Assembly (NCBI GenBank): GCA_963753285.1 | Contig: CAVWBT010000011.1 | Location: 1-64,000, forward strand | Length of the DNA: 64,000 nucleotides | Source of the DNA: JAHEDH01 sp963753285 | Lineage (GTDB): Bacteria > Actinomycetota > Acidimicrobiia > Spongiisociales > ZC4RG35 | Direction of reading: 5' to 3' | In this document: one piece after another, positions 19,001 to 24,596 of the stretch | Position numbering within the stretch: the stretch's first letter is position 1 | Layout of the letters: each line of letters starts with the position of its first letter | Made by a program: the position numbers and the translations under genes | The notes under the pieces: generated by a model | What the model was told of the DNA's origin: nothing | What the model saw: only the letters and a program-made list of their open reading frames with translations | Database searches by the model: none

Positions 19001-21115
19001 GACGATCCGGCGCCGTCTGTGCTCGTCGCCGATGCCTCGGCGACGGAGGGTGACGGCCTGGTCTTCTCCGTGACGCTGTCGAACCCGTCAACCGAGACGA
19101 TCACCGTCACCGTCGGCACCACCGACGGAACGGCATCCGCAGCCGACTACGGCAGTGGGTCGTTCGATGTGACCTTCGCTCCCGGCGAGACCCTCGGCAC
19201 AGTGACCGTCCCCTCGACCGACGACACTGACGTCGAACCCAACGAGACGTTCACCGTGTCAATCTCATCGACCGTCGGCGGCGCCGTCGGCGACATCTCC
19301 GACGTCGGAACCGGCACGATCATCGACGACGACACGGCGCCGACTCCTGCGGTATCGATCGGTGACGTCTCGGTGACCGAGGGCGGAGACCTCGTCTTCA
19401 CGATCACGCTCTCGGAATCGACTACCGAAACCGTAACGGTCACGCTGGCGACCACCGACGGGACCGCCGACCCCTCTGACTACACCCCGGTCACCGCAGC
19501 CGTCACCTTCCCCGCCGGCGACACGACGGCGACGTTGACCGTGCCGACGACCGCCGACGCCACCGACGAATCAGACGAGACACTCACCGTGTCGGTCGTT
19601 TCGGTCGACGCCGGACCTGTGGGAGACACCTCCGACATCGGCACCGGCACGATCGTCGACGATGACTCGGCGCCGGGCATCGTCCTCGACGACGTGACCG
19701 TCACCGAGGGTGGGGACGCCGTGTTCCCGATCACCCTGTCGAATCCGTCATCGCAGGACATCACGATCACACTCGGGATCACCGGAGGAACCGCCGACGA
19801 CTCGGACCGCCCCAACATCACCGTCACCGTGACGATCCCCTCCGGATCGACCTCGGCAACGGCGACCTTCCCGACGACGGCGGACACCGTCGACGAACCC
19901 GACGAGACGTTCGTCATCGCCGTGGTTTCGGTCGTGTCTGGCACCGTCGGTGACACCACCGACCCAGGCACGGCCACGATCCTCGACGACGACGGCGTGC
20001 TCGGGTCCATCACCGGTCAGGTGTGGGACGACACCAACTCGAACGTCGACATCGACCCCGGCGAGCCGGACATCAGCGGTGTCACCGTCGAGCTGTACCA
20101 AGCGGGAACGGACGCCACGTTCGGCACCCCGGACGACGTGCTCGCCGGATCGGCCGTGACCGGCGGACCCTATGTGTTCTCAGATCTCGACTTGGGCTCC
20201 TATCAGGTCAGAGTCGTGGTCTCGACCCTTCCTGCAGGGGTCGCCGCCACCGGAGACTTCGACGGGGGTACGGACTCGACGGCCGTTGTGAGCGTCGTGA
20301 GCGCAGTCCCGGTCACCGGTGTCGACTTCGGCTACGTCGACCCGAACGACCCACCGAACGCAGTCGACGATTCGGCGATGACGGTCGGCCCCGTAACGAT
20401 CAGCGTGCTCGGCAACGACACGGACCCCGATTCCGATCCTCTGACGGTCGACTCGGTGGTTCAGCCCGCCAATGGAACCGTGATGATCGGCGCCGGCGGA
20501 ACCGTCACCTACACGCCCGATGCCGGCTTCACCGGAACGGACAGCTTCACGTACACCGTCTGCGACCCGTCCGGTGCCTGTGACACTGCGACCGTGACCA
20601 TCACTGTGAGTCTGGTCACCGGCGGCACACCACCGCCCGGGAACAACCCACCCGATTACGAGACGGGCTTCGTGCCCGAGCTGTCGACCGTCGTCGGCGG
20701 AACCCTCGGGCCGCTGCCGCTCGTCGACCCCGACGGCGACACCGTCTCCGTCGCCATCCTCTCCGGTGTGCTGCCGAGCGGTGTCACGTTGAGTCCCGAC
20801 GGCACGTTCACCGGGATCGCAACGGTGTCGGGCACATTCGTCCTCGAACTCGAACTGTGTGACGATGGTTCGCCGGTCGCCTGCGTGGTCAGGCCGCTGA
20901 CGATCGTCGTCGACGAGATCGTGGGGAACACGCCGCCGCCACCGCTTACGCCCGAAGCGCCGGCGCCCGAGACCCCGGCCACCGAGCCGCCCGGACCGGT
21001 CGAACTCGACGAGCTGCCGTTCACCGGTCTCGAAGCCCAGGGCTTGTTCGCCTTGGCGCTCATGCTCCTCGGTGGTGGTGCGATGCTACTGCGGGTCGGT
21101 CGCTCGGAGCCCTGA
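7082..21115 (+). CDS. Giant LPxTG-anchored Calx-beta repeat surface protein
   Basis: About 4,677 residues from GTG 7082; ATG 7088 or 7121 are also possible. A long N-region and Sec signal end near residue 70 (GPALPASA-LPN). Order: beta-propeller-like strands (71-305); SdrD/Cna-B-like domain (about 309-415, FADLDGDGAQDAGEAGV); a DUF11-like domain (from 415) split by an inserted beta-sandwich of about 160 residues; a second DUF11-like domain (about 715-828); two cadherin-like domains (829-1028); 30 Calx-beta repeats (1028-4306); another SdrD-like domain (4307-4417); a cadherin-like domain; an Ig-like domain (to 4614); a proline-rich stalk; LPFTG at 4645-4649, a hydrophobic helix and the tail RSEP. 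Calx-beta and SdrD domains bind Ca2+, so this is probably a Ca2+-stiffened adhesin or envelope filament anchored by a sortase. No sortase gene is in the window. Confidence 0.9.
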   Translation: MTMNQVTNPRVAPMNSASSTNADPRALPVPLFSRQWWRDKARAGLAALLTVAGSVPALVIGGPALPASALPNVGTCFLVADNGSPFTGGGDLLTSFDLASTTETARGATGTSAIEAIARSPFDGTLFAADAGTFGTINQSTGAFTAIGPTGFADIDGLTIDPFTGTVYGAARQSGNDALVIIDPTTGAATFNLTIDSAAAGLGGDIDDLAFDPVTALLYAVVNSGGSGDHIVIIDADGAVIDVGATTGASDVEGLSVQQDGTLIGTTGAARPNGRIVTFSKWTGAATVLGGLTYGDYESIACEDVGTNVINGTAFADLDGDGAQDAGEAGVAGVTIRLIRDTDGDGIADPGERTVDTVTTGASGTYSFTVAATGGFVIVADTPSGYSATTTLVQSAAFSGYGSSDSGNDFGYAVLPDVSIVKRADTAGPVSGGDTVTYTLEITNNSTDVQRDLIVQDVLPGGVTYRAESTVVSGGSTGVAASDNLDSGTYDGGTGWAGSWFEQNEAVGGAGPSTGNLTVGAGGLELDRAFSSGVSSPALVRRIDLSSVSSATLTYTIGTDGSNGNSDRVAVEFAADGSNFSTIANYQNDVAGTFSATLTGPFAANSALRFRITNGTSSSNDVFRFDNISIDASTGAGTRDNAPGGANPDLVDGTPPNLISALDGYTLLPGDTMTVTYVVDIDALDGSVDEFTNAATVATNLQGPVGTSVTLDADFNPLLGATKSAAPSSAGPGDPIVYTVDVFHLPATDGTPVNVVVTDPLVSLTLDGGDTDGDGLLDGGETWSYVGTYSVQSGDPDPLVNTVTITGTDAGGDAIDQVTASASVDVLNPPEPTNDTAETDEDTVLTIPAPGILSNDTDPDGDTLSVQPVTDTIDGDLTVGSDGAVTFDPAGAFESLAVGESTTVSFDYSAVDPGGLTGTATVTITINGVNDPIDANPDSYTVDEGQALTVPAAGVLANDSDPDTNDTLTVVAFDATSTGGGTVSVDPDGSFTYTPATGFTGTDTFTYTVSDGNGSSVTEAVTITVTPAPDVVIGDATVTEGGDLEFGVSLSRTFSAPIEVTFSTADGSATAGDDYPATSVTITFDPGDTTATVTVPTTDDSTDEPDETLTLSVASSSTPLGDTTDTGTGTIVDNDAAPAITISDASATEGDNLSFTVSLSNPSAEDITIVLNATDVEATAGSDYTDGPYSITIPAGATSGTLIIGTAEDTIDEPSETFTLSVTSTSGGAVGGTTDTGTGTIIDDDPAPTVTISDAIVTESGDLRFDIDLSNPSSATIVLTITSTGVTADAGDDYDGSSVNVTFLPGATSATAVVPTFDDLVDEPDETLTVGVGFVIGTVGDTSDTATGTILDDDATPDLVIGDVSVTEGGDLVFDVSLTGPSGGTITVDFATADGTAVAGDDYTSTTGTVTFAPGVTTATFTVPTTDDTADEPDETLTVSATGSTGTIGDISDTGTGTIEDDDATPDLVIGDVSVTEGGNLVFDVSLTGPSGGTITVDLATGDVSAIAGDDYTATSGTVTFAPGVVSGTFTVSTLDDLLDELGESLILSATGSTGTIGDIGDTGTGTIIDDDPTPVLVIGDVSVNEGGDLVFDVSLTGPSGGTITVDLATADGTAVAGDDYTSTTGTVTFAPGVTTATFTVPTTDDTADEPDETLTVSATGSTGTIGDISDTGTGTIEDDDAAPTVTIDDASVTEGGNLTFDVTLSNPSSSTIELDLRTANVTAVAGDDYTSTTGTVTFAPGVVSGTFTVSTLGDLLDEPDETLTVSIDASTGPVGDTSDTGTGSILDDDATPDLVIGDVSVNEGGDLVFDVSLTGPSGGTITVDFATADGTAVAGDDYTSTTGTVTFAAGVTTATFTVPTTSDTADEPDETLTVSATGSTGTIGDISDTGTGTIEDDDAAPTVTIDDAIIIEGGDLVFDVSLTNPSSGDIELTVVATDVTAVEATDFAAGPYTVTIPAGDTTATLTVSTIEDVIAESDEMFTLAIAGATGTVGDTSDTATGTIEDDDADPDVLVDDATITEGGDLAFTVTLTNPSASTIAVDLTTTNGTAVAGDDYTATTDTVTFLPGETSATFTVPTLEDTTDEPDETLTVSALSATGTTGSIADTGTGTIVDDDDAPAVSISDVSVTEGGDLVFDVTLSNASSGTITVDLATADGTAAAGDDYTSTTGTITFAPGVTAATFTVSTTSDNVDEPDETLTVSVTGTTGTVGDASDTGTGTIVDDDDAPAVVIGDVSIIEGGDLVFDVSLSSPSASTITVDLTTADGTALAGDDYSATTGTVSFAPGVTAAIFTVPTTSDNVDESDETLTVSVTGTTGTVGDTSDTGTGTIVDDDDAPAVVIGDVSVTEGGDLVFDVTLSNASSGTITVDLATADGTAVAGDDYTSTTGTVTFAPGVTAATFTVLTTDDAVDEPDETLSVSVTGTTGAAGDTSDTGTGTIVDDEGTPAVVIGDVSVTEGGNLVFTVSLTGASGSVVTLDLATSDATATGGVDYTPVATTVVFSPGATTATVTVPTTSDTTDEPDETLTLAVTSSTGTVGDTSDTGVGTIVDDDPAPDVTIVDASATEGSSITVTVTLGNPSSEPITVTISTADGTATAGTDYTSGPYVVTFPAGTTVTTFDIPTGDDLLDEIDETIDLSITATTGTVGDTSDTAVATILDDDGAPSVTISDATVTEGGILAFDVTLSNPAAADITVTLATADGTATEPGDYPATTSTLTFAAGDTAATFTVGTVADTIDELDETLTVSVSASTGPVGDTSDTAIGTILDDDAAPTLMIGDAADVEGSTLTFDVTLTNASSTDITVELTTSDITATAGVDYTTTTTQVTFPAGATVAAFTVVTAADALDELDETFLVSATVVSGTVGDATDTGTGTITDDDATPDVVIGDATITEGGNLVFDVGLTAASAETVTVTVSTSDATANAPADYQATTVTVTFDPGAMAATVTVPTTADTVAEPDETLTLAVTASTGTVGDTSDTGTGTITDDDTPDVAIGDATVTEGTNLEFTVELTNASSVDTIVTLATTDVTAVAPADYPGTSAQVTIPAGDLTATFVVPTTDDSTDEPDETLTVSVLSVDSGFVADSSDTGLGTITDDDPAPSVTIADAIATEGDPATFTITLSNPSSDDIVLQITPTVGTAGVGDLDLSPVTVTIPAGASSATFDVPTLEDSLDETDETFGVGVSAVLSGNPGDTSDTAVGTIVDDDAAPAAAVSNASATEGDALEFAVTLSNPSSSDITLSVSTSDGTAVEADDYTAVTTTLTIPAGSTSATVTVPTVEDSTGEAPESMSLAITGVVAGDVVDPTGETGIGTITDDDAPSVTISDAAAVEGDPATFTVTLSNPSTTDTVLVLQPSSGTATGGSDFDADPITVTIAAGDTSVAVPVPTVDDGVAEPTETFDLAVGSVLSGIVGDATDTGTGTITDDDAPSVTIDDVTAAEGDALVFTVTLSNPTYETIEVVLTPTDGTATGGADFAAGAVTATFAAGDTSATATIAGIEDTVDEPNETFTLSVTSSTGTLGDTSDTGTGTITDDDGAPSITIGDASTTEGDDLTFPLTLSNPAASSITVELSLADVTATATADYPAGAISVTIPAGATTATAVVPTIDDAVDEPTETLTASIASTSGAPVADTSDTGTGSIVDNDESPTVTINDASATEGDALVFAVTLSNPSSEPITITVITSNGTADGADYAGGSFDVVFPAGTTSGSVSVPSIDDTLDEPDETFTLSVTATTGGAVGATTDVGTGTIVDDDLPAVPNVSIGDASVTEGGDLVFPITLDIPAIDTIQLDIATADDTAIAGDDYTATTLTVTIPTGASSASFTVPTTDDVDVESAETLTASIGSVTGTVTITDGDATGTIFDNDATIPDVVVGDVTVSEGGTATFTVGLTAPAIDDVTITLSTADGSALSGSDYTATTITVDIPTGATSVTFVVPTIEDTTDEPDETFIVAITGASGTLGDTTDTATGTIVDDDPAPSVLVADASATEGDGLVFSVTLSNPSTETITVTVGTTDGTASAADYGSGSFDVTFAPGETLGTVTVPSTDDTDVEPNETFTVSISSTVGGAVGDISDVGTGTIIDDDTAPTPAVSIGDVSVTEGGDLVFTITLSESTTETVTVTLATTDGTADPSDYTPVTAAVTFPAGDTTATLTVPTTADATDESDETLTVSVVSVDAGPVGDTSDIGTGTIVDDDSAPGIVLDDVTVTEGGDAVFPITLSNPSSQDITITLGITGGTADDSDRPNITVTVTIPSGSTSATATFPTTADTVDEPDETFVIAVVSVVSGTVGDTTDPGTATILDDDGVLGSITGQVWDDTNSNVDIDPGEPDISGVTVELYQAGTDATFGTPDDVLAGSAVTGGPYVFSDLDLGSYQVRVVVSTLPAGVAATGDFDGGTDSTAVVSVVSAVPVTGVDFGYVDPNDPPNAVDDSAMTVGPVTISVLGNDTDPDSDPLTVDSVVQPANGTVMIGAGGTVTYTPDAGFTGTDSFTYTVCDPSGACDTATVTITVSLVTGGTPPPGNNPPDYETGFVPELSTVVGGTLGPLPLVDPDGDTVSVAILSGVLPSGVTLSPDGTFTGIATVSGTFVLELELCDDGSPVACVVRPLTIVVDEIVGNTPPPPLTPEAPAPETPATEPPGPVELDELPFTGLEAQGLFALALMLLGGGAMLLRVGRSEP
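10165..20000 (+). repeat. Array of 30 Calx-beta domain repeats, about 327 bp each
   Basis: Thirty consecutive units share the start pattern (V/I)xI(G/D)DAxVTEGG, the middle F/Y strand with GDDY, the DEPDETLTxSV motif and the end GTGTIxDDDxAP. The average unit is about 109 residues. Units 4, 6 and 8, and 11 and 13, are nearly identical in DNA; most others have diverged to about the level of the family signature. Acidic ends (DDD) at each boundary are consistent with Ca2+ between domains. Confidence 0.9.
11150..12780 (+). repeat. 654-bp two-domain super-repeat within the Calx-beta array
   Basis: The segment beginning ctggtgatcggtgacgtgag occurs at 11156, 11810 and 12464, exactly 654 bp (218 codons, two Calx-beta units) apart. 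Most of the odd unit is identical in each copy, and the even unit shares long blocks. The same 654-bp offset links near-identical units at 13460 and 14114. This is direct evidence of recent tandem duplication or gene conversion. Confidence 0.85.
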
Positions 21116-21117
21116 GT

Positions 21118-21549
21118 TCAGTCGAAGGCGTCGATCATCTCGGCGGTCCGTTCGGGGAGCCCCGAGCCGACAGTCGAGGCGATCAGCACCCACATCATCG
21201 AGGCGAGGAAGCTCTTCGATGAGAGTCGCATCGTGACGTCGAGCCGAGTGGAGGCGTCGATCGGGGTGAGCTCCACCGTCAGGACGGCTTTGAGCTCGGA
21301 TGTGTCGACGTCTACAACCATTTTCTCGAGGTGCACGGCCTCGGTGGTGGTGGCGCGCCCCCGGTAGGCGGTGCCGGCGATCCGGGATGTGAAGGCGAAC
21401 CCTTTGAGGAGGTCCTCTTCGATCCGGGGGTCGTGGATCTCGTCGATCCCACCCATCGCCTTCCATTTGTCGGGCTTCTGGAGTTGCGTCCATACCGCGT
21501 CGACGTCGAGCGGGCTGGTGGCGCTGTGGCGGAACACGTCTGAGGGCAC
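21118..21549 (-). CDS. SRPBCC (START-like) family protein
   Basis: About 143 residues from GTG 21549 (VPSDVFRHSATSPLDVDAVW); an ATG at 21612 would add an unlikely basic leader. The pattern of a hydrophobic-ligand-binding helix-grip fold is visible: PLDVDAVWTQLQKPDKWKAM at the N-terminus, then alternating strands (GFAFTSRIAGTAYRG, LKAVLTVELTPIDASTRLDV) and a long C-terminal helix (GSGLPERTAEMIDAF). Such proteins bind lipids or small hydrophobic molecules in the cytoplasm; no specific ligand can be given. It ends 2 bases from the end of the giant surface gene (tail to tail). No Shine-Dalgarno is visible; TATCCT sits just upstream of the GTG, so it may be leaderless. Confidence 0.6.
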   Translation of the reverse strand: MPSDVFRHSATSPLDVDAVWTQLQKPDKWKAMGGIDEIHDPRIEEDLLKGFAFTSRIAGTAYRGRATTTEAVHLEKMVVDVDTSELKAVLTVELTPIDASTRLDVTMRLSSKSFLASMMWVLIASTVGSGLPERTAEMIDAFD

Positions 21550-21734
21550 TCGGGGAGGATACGCCCGAACGCCGCGATGGGCAGTCGGCGAGCAGGTGCG
21601 AATCGTCGACATGCGCCTGAGACGATCTCAGACAGTGCTGCGAGCGCGATCGCAGACTCGTTGCTGAGTCGAGTCGTGCGTTGCTGGCGTTTGCCATCAC
21701 CGCCCGAACAGTCGTCACCGCTCGCTGTTGCAGC

Positions 21735-21763
21735 AAATACAACGATAGATTACGATATACGAC
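21735..21763 (+). promoter_or_regulatory. AT-rich promoter of the type VII toxin operon
   Basis: The 29 bases before GTG 21764 (caaatacaacgatagatt and tacgatatac) are strikingly AT-rich for this genome. TACGAT at 21751-21756 lies 7 nt before the GTG and fits a -10 with leaderless initiation. No clear -35 was assigned. Confidence 0.5.
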
Positions 21764-22057
21764 GTGCAGTTCAGGGTGAGACCAGAATCGCTTCTGGAGA
21801 CGGCGAGGGCGTTGCGCGAGACGCTGACGTTCGTCGGCGACTGGAACCGCCAGAAGTCCGATCTGATCGCCTCGGCACCACAGGCCGGTCACCCGACGAT
21901 GTCGGACGCCATCGAGCAGTTCTGCCGCGAATGGGACTACGGCTTCGGACGCATCGCCGACGATCTCGAAGAGATCGCAACGGCGCTCGAGGCTGCCGCC
22001 GCCGCCTACCTCGAAACGGACCAGGCCGTGGCCGACGCCTCCGGTGTGGGCGGATGA
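21764..22057 (+). CDS. WXG100/EspC-like small helical partner protein
   Basis: 97 residues from GTG 21764. It is almost entirely helical, with a short turn in the middle (ARALRETLTFVGDWNRQKSD ... GRIADDLEEIATALEAAAAA) and ends AYLETDQAVADASGVGG, as in WXG100/ESAT-6-like or EspC-like type VII secretion substrates. The canonical W-x-G is not present; DWN at the turn may replace it. It overlaps the toxin gene start by 4 bases (ATGA), which suggests translational coupling, and is probably the helical partner that forms the export signal with the toxin's N-terminal domain. The type VII core (EccC and so on) is not in the window. Confidence 0.6.
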   Translation: MQFRVRPESLLETARALRETLTFVGDWNRQKSDLIASAPQAGHPTMSDAIEQFCREWDYGFGRIADDLEEIATALEAAAAAYLETDQAVADASGVGG

Positions 22058-23460
22058 CACTCGCAACCGCCACCGAGTTCACCGTCATCCCCGGCTCACC
22101 CGAGGCGATGGATGAGCTCACCTCCGGATTGACGAGAGTGGCGACCACCGCTTCGAGTGCGGCCGAGCGGCTCCGAGCCGTCGAGGCCGGCGCATGGGAA
22201 GGCCAAGCCGCTGAGGCGTTCGGTGGGATCGTCTCCGACGTTCCACAGCGACTGGGCGAGGCTGCCGGTGCGTTCGGCGAGGCGGCAGCCGCGGTCGCTG
22301 TCTACGCCGATGCCCTACGGGACGCCCGCGCCGAAGCTCGTCGTGCCATCGACTTGTACCGGGCGGGCAACGAACAGACCCGACGGTGGGAGTGGCAGTG
22401 GGCGACCTGGCGAAACGAAGCCGCGGAAGCGGATCGGGAGGGTACGGCGGCGTCTCCGCCACCATCGAGGACGGATCCCGGGGCGTGGGAGCGCGCCGAA
22501 GCCGAGCGGATCGCCGCAGCGGCGCAGGCATCGGTAGCCGACGCCGCAGAACATGCCCGCAACCGCATGCACGAGGCGTGGAGGCTGGCACCCGACGAGC
22601 CGGGCTTCCTCTCCCGTGCGCTGTCGACCGTCGGACAGTTCGGCCTCGGTGTGTGGGACGGGGTGTCCGGCATGGCCGAGATGGCGTGGAGTCTCTCGCC
22701 GACGCGGGCGATGATCGATCCCGACGGCTACTGGTCCGACATCGTCGACATGGGCAACGGTATTGCCTATGGGGTCACACATCCGGTCGAGTTCGGCAGG
22801 GCCGTCACCAATTGGGAGATGTGGCTCGAGAACCCGGCTCGTGCGCTCGGCCAGCTGGTCCCGGATCTGGCGATCACGATCGCAACTGCCGGTGGGGGAG
22901 CGGCGGCCACCGTCGGACGACGCGGTATCGATGCCGTCGACACCGCCGCCGATCTCGGGCGCGCCGTCGATCGAGTCGGCGACGCGGCCGACAATCTCAC
23001 CGACTTGTCTCGAATCCGTCGGATCGTGGACGATGTCGCAACCGACCCCGTCGACATCGACCGCATCTCGCCTCCGCCGGTGTGGCGATCCGACGTCGAA
23101 CCGCTGTGGCGAGCCGACGGGCGCTCACCGGATGTGATCTTCGAAGAGGGATTCCGGCCGAAGAACACCGACCGTCTCGACCTCGACGACTTCGTTCACA
23201 ACAACACGCCGTCGGGATTCGTGTCCACGTCGATGGACGACATGCTCTTCCAGGGATGGCCGAGTGCCCGGTATCGATACGACATCGACGCCCCAGGTGG
23301 GATCGACGTCAACGCAACCCTTCCGCACAACCGGTATGCGACGGAACTCGAGGTGGCGTTCCCCGGCGGAATCGACACGCGGTATGTGCGCGGGGTACGA
23401 GAAGTGCTCCCGGACGGTACGTTGGGACCGTTCATTCCCAATCCGGGGTATTCACCATGA
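22054..23460 (+). CDS. Type VII-secreted ADP-ribosyltransferase toxin
   Basis: 468 residues. Residues 1-100 are a WXG-like helical hairpin with AWEGQAAEAF near residue 48, then a charged helical linker, a 'pre-toxin' region (about 190-340, including VTHPVEFGRAVTNWEMWLEN and GTP-free hydrophobic helices) and a C-terminal catalytic domain from about 345. The latter has the pierisin/scabin-like ADP-ribosyltransferase pattern: PLWRAD (Arg of beta-1, about 352), IFEEGFRPKN, GFVSTSMDD (STS, about 390), YRYDIDAPGGIDVNATLP and a final ATELEVAFPGGI. The catalytic turn reads E-L-E where pierisin/scabin relatives commonly have Q-x-E. Predicted to move ADP-ribose from NAD+ to a nucleic acid or protein of a competitor. 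Coupled by 4-base overlaps on both sides. Confidence 0.75.
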   Translation: MTLATATEFTVIPGSPEAMDELTSGLTRVATTASSAAERLRAVEAGAWEGQAAEAFGGIVSDVPQRLGEAAGAFGEAAAAVAVYADALRDARAEARRAIDLYRAGNEQTRRWEWQWATWRNEAAEADREGTAASPPPSRTDPGAWERAEAERIAAAAQASVADAAEHARNRMHEAWRLAPDEPGFLSRALSTVGQFGLGVWDGVSGMAEMAWSLSPTRAMIDPDGYWSDIVDMGNGIAYGVTHPVEFGRAVTNWEMWLENPARALGQLVPDLAITIATAGGGAAATVGRRGIDAVDTAADLGRAVDRVGDAADNLTDLSRIRRIVDDVATDPVDIDRISPPPVWRSDVEPLWRADGRSPDVIFEEGFRPKNTDRLDLDDFVHNNTPSGFVSTSMDDMLFQGWPSARYRYDIDAPGGIDVNATLPHNRYATELEVAFPGGIDTRYVRGVREVLPDGTLGPFIPNPGYSP

Positions 23461-24341
23461 GTGGCCAATACGACATCGAGCTGTTCCGCGGCGACCAGAC
23501 GCAATCGGCAACGCTCCGTTGGTCGATCGACGAGGCGGGATACACGGTCGAACTCACGTCCGCCCTCGGCGTACACACTGCGACGGCGTGGAGCGCCTGG
23601 CACGCGCTCAACGACGTTCGAGCGCAGCTCGAACCAGATGGATGGCTGGTCGGCGTCAACGGCGCTCGGCGAGACGCGGCCCCGAGTGGCATGGCGCTCG
23701 ACATGGCGGGCGGACTCTGGATCTACGTACACGACACCGACCCTCCCCGGCTCGTCGACACCTTCGATCGGGCAGCCCGCGACCAGGTGGCGACGCTCGA
23801 AGATCAGGAGGCCCGGCTGGCTCGGATGCGGCGCAACCCGCCTCGTCCTTTCGTCACCGAGGGGATGCGTCGTCACGCCGCCAACAACCCGGGGACCTGG
23901 CTGTACGCCATCGCAGCCGGATTCGATCCGATGGGAGAGGTTCCGCCCGAGGCGATCAAAGGTGCGTATTGGGTGGACGAATCGGGGGAGATCACCGACA
24001 CCTACCAGCCGAACGACCGCTTCCGACCGACGCCGGCCGAACGGGGGATGCCCGAGCCGCTGAGCCGGGCCGAGGACCTCGCACAGAAGGTCGCAACCGG
24101 GTGGGCGACGAAGGAAGACCTCGTGACGGTGCTCATGGCTGGCGACGTCTACATCGGACCGTCTCAGCCAGGCGGCGTCGAGGTCTACACGTCGATCGAG
24201 CACATCCCCGGCTACGTCGAAGCGCCGGAACAGAGGTCGTTCGCTGCGCTCGTCGCCGAATTGGACGGCTCGATCGGCATCATCCTCAATCCGGTATCGC
24301 CGGGAACCGTGCGGATCGAGGGTCATCTCCTGGCGCCCTGA
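23457..24341 (+). CDS. Type VII secretion-associated protein, possible immunity factor
   Basis: 294 residues; the ATG at 23457 overlaps the toxin stop (ATGA). Residues 1-100 contain the pattern AWHALNDVRAQLEPDGWLVG and NGARRDAAPSGMALDMAGG. Residues about 135-290 contain GTWLYAIAAGFDPMGEVPPE, YWVDESGEI, RFRPTPAERGMPEPLSRAED and DGSIGIILNPVS. This matches the family annotated as 'type VII secretion system-associated protein' that follows toxin genes in actinobacteria, related to SseB N-terminal-like folds. Its location directly after the toxin suggests immunity or a chaperone; the sequence alone does not decide. No signal peptide or membrane segment is seen, so it should act in the cytoplasm. 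Confidence 0.6.
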   Translation: MSGQYDIELFRGDQTQSATLRWSIDEAGYTVELTSALGVHTATAWSAWHALNDVRAQLEPDGWLVGVNGARRDAAPSGMALDMAGGLWIYVHDTDPPRLVDTFDRAARDQVATLEDQEARLARMRRNPPRPFVTEGMRRHAANNPGTWLYAIAAGFDPMGEVPPEAIKGAYWVDESGEITDTYQPNDRFRPTPAERGMPEPLSRAEDLAQKVATGWATKEDLVTVLMAGDVYIGPSQPGGVEVYTSIEHIPGYVEAPEQRSFAALVAELDGSIGIILNPVSPGTVRIEGHLLAP

Positions 24342-24351
24342 GCAAGCGATG

Positions 24352-24385
24352 CCATATATGGCACCATATATGGTACCATATATGG
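24352..24385 (+). promoter_or_regulatory. Operator: three 10-bp palindromes at 12-bp spacing
   Basis: ccatatatgg occurs at 24352-24361, 24364-24373 and 24376-24385. Each is a perfect palindrome and they are separated by 2 bp, so the centres are 12 bp apart (about one helical turn). The third ends 1 base before the antitoxin GTG. A ribbon-helix-helix antitoxin is expected to bind such an array cooperatively as dimers and repress its own operon. The tatat cores also supply the only -10-like sequence, so operator and promoter overlap. Confidence 0.85.
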
Positions 24386-24386
24386 T

Positions 24387-24596
24387 GTGACACGAAAGAC
24401 GACGCTGTACCTCCCCGACGACATGAAACGATCCGTGGAGCGAGAAGCCGCCCGGAGCGGTCGCTCGGAGGCGGAGGTGATCCGCGCAGCCATCGCAGCC
24501 TTCGTCGACAGGCCGAAACCTCGTGGGGGGTTGTTCGAGGCGGAGCCGTTCGCCGACCGTGTCGACGAGCTGCTCGCCGGATTCGGTGAACGGTGA
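24387..24596 (+). CDS. vapB: VapB-type ribbon-helix-helix antitoxin
   Basis: 69 residues from GTG 24387. The N-terminal RHH motif is TRKTTLYLPDDMKRSVEREA followed by ARSGRSEAEVIRAAIAAFVD, a DNA-binding dimer. The C-terminal tail (RGGLFEAEPFADRVDELLAG) is the toxin-binding part. It neutralises the PIN toxin encoded next (4-base overlap) and should autorepress through the three palindromes immediately upstream. Very short or no leader is expected. Confidence 0.85.
   Translation: MTRKTTLYLPDDMKRSVEREAARSGRSEAEVIRAAIAAFVDRPKPRGGLFEAEPFADRVDELLAGFGER

Noticed and set aside
21764..24341. Type VII secretion machinery locus
   Set aside because: Only substrates and an associated protein are here; no EccB/C/D/E or mycosin gene is seen, so the apparatus must be elsewhere.
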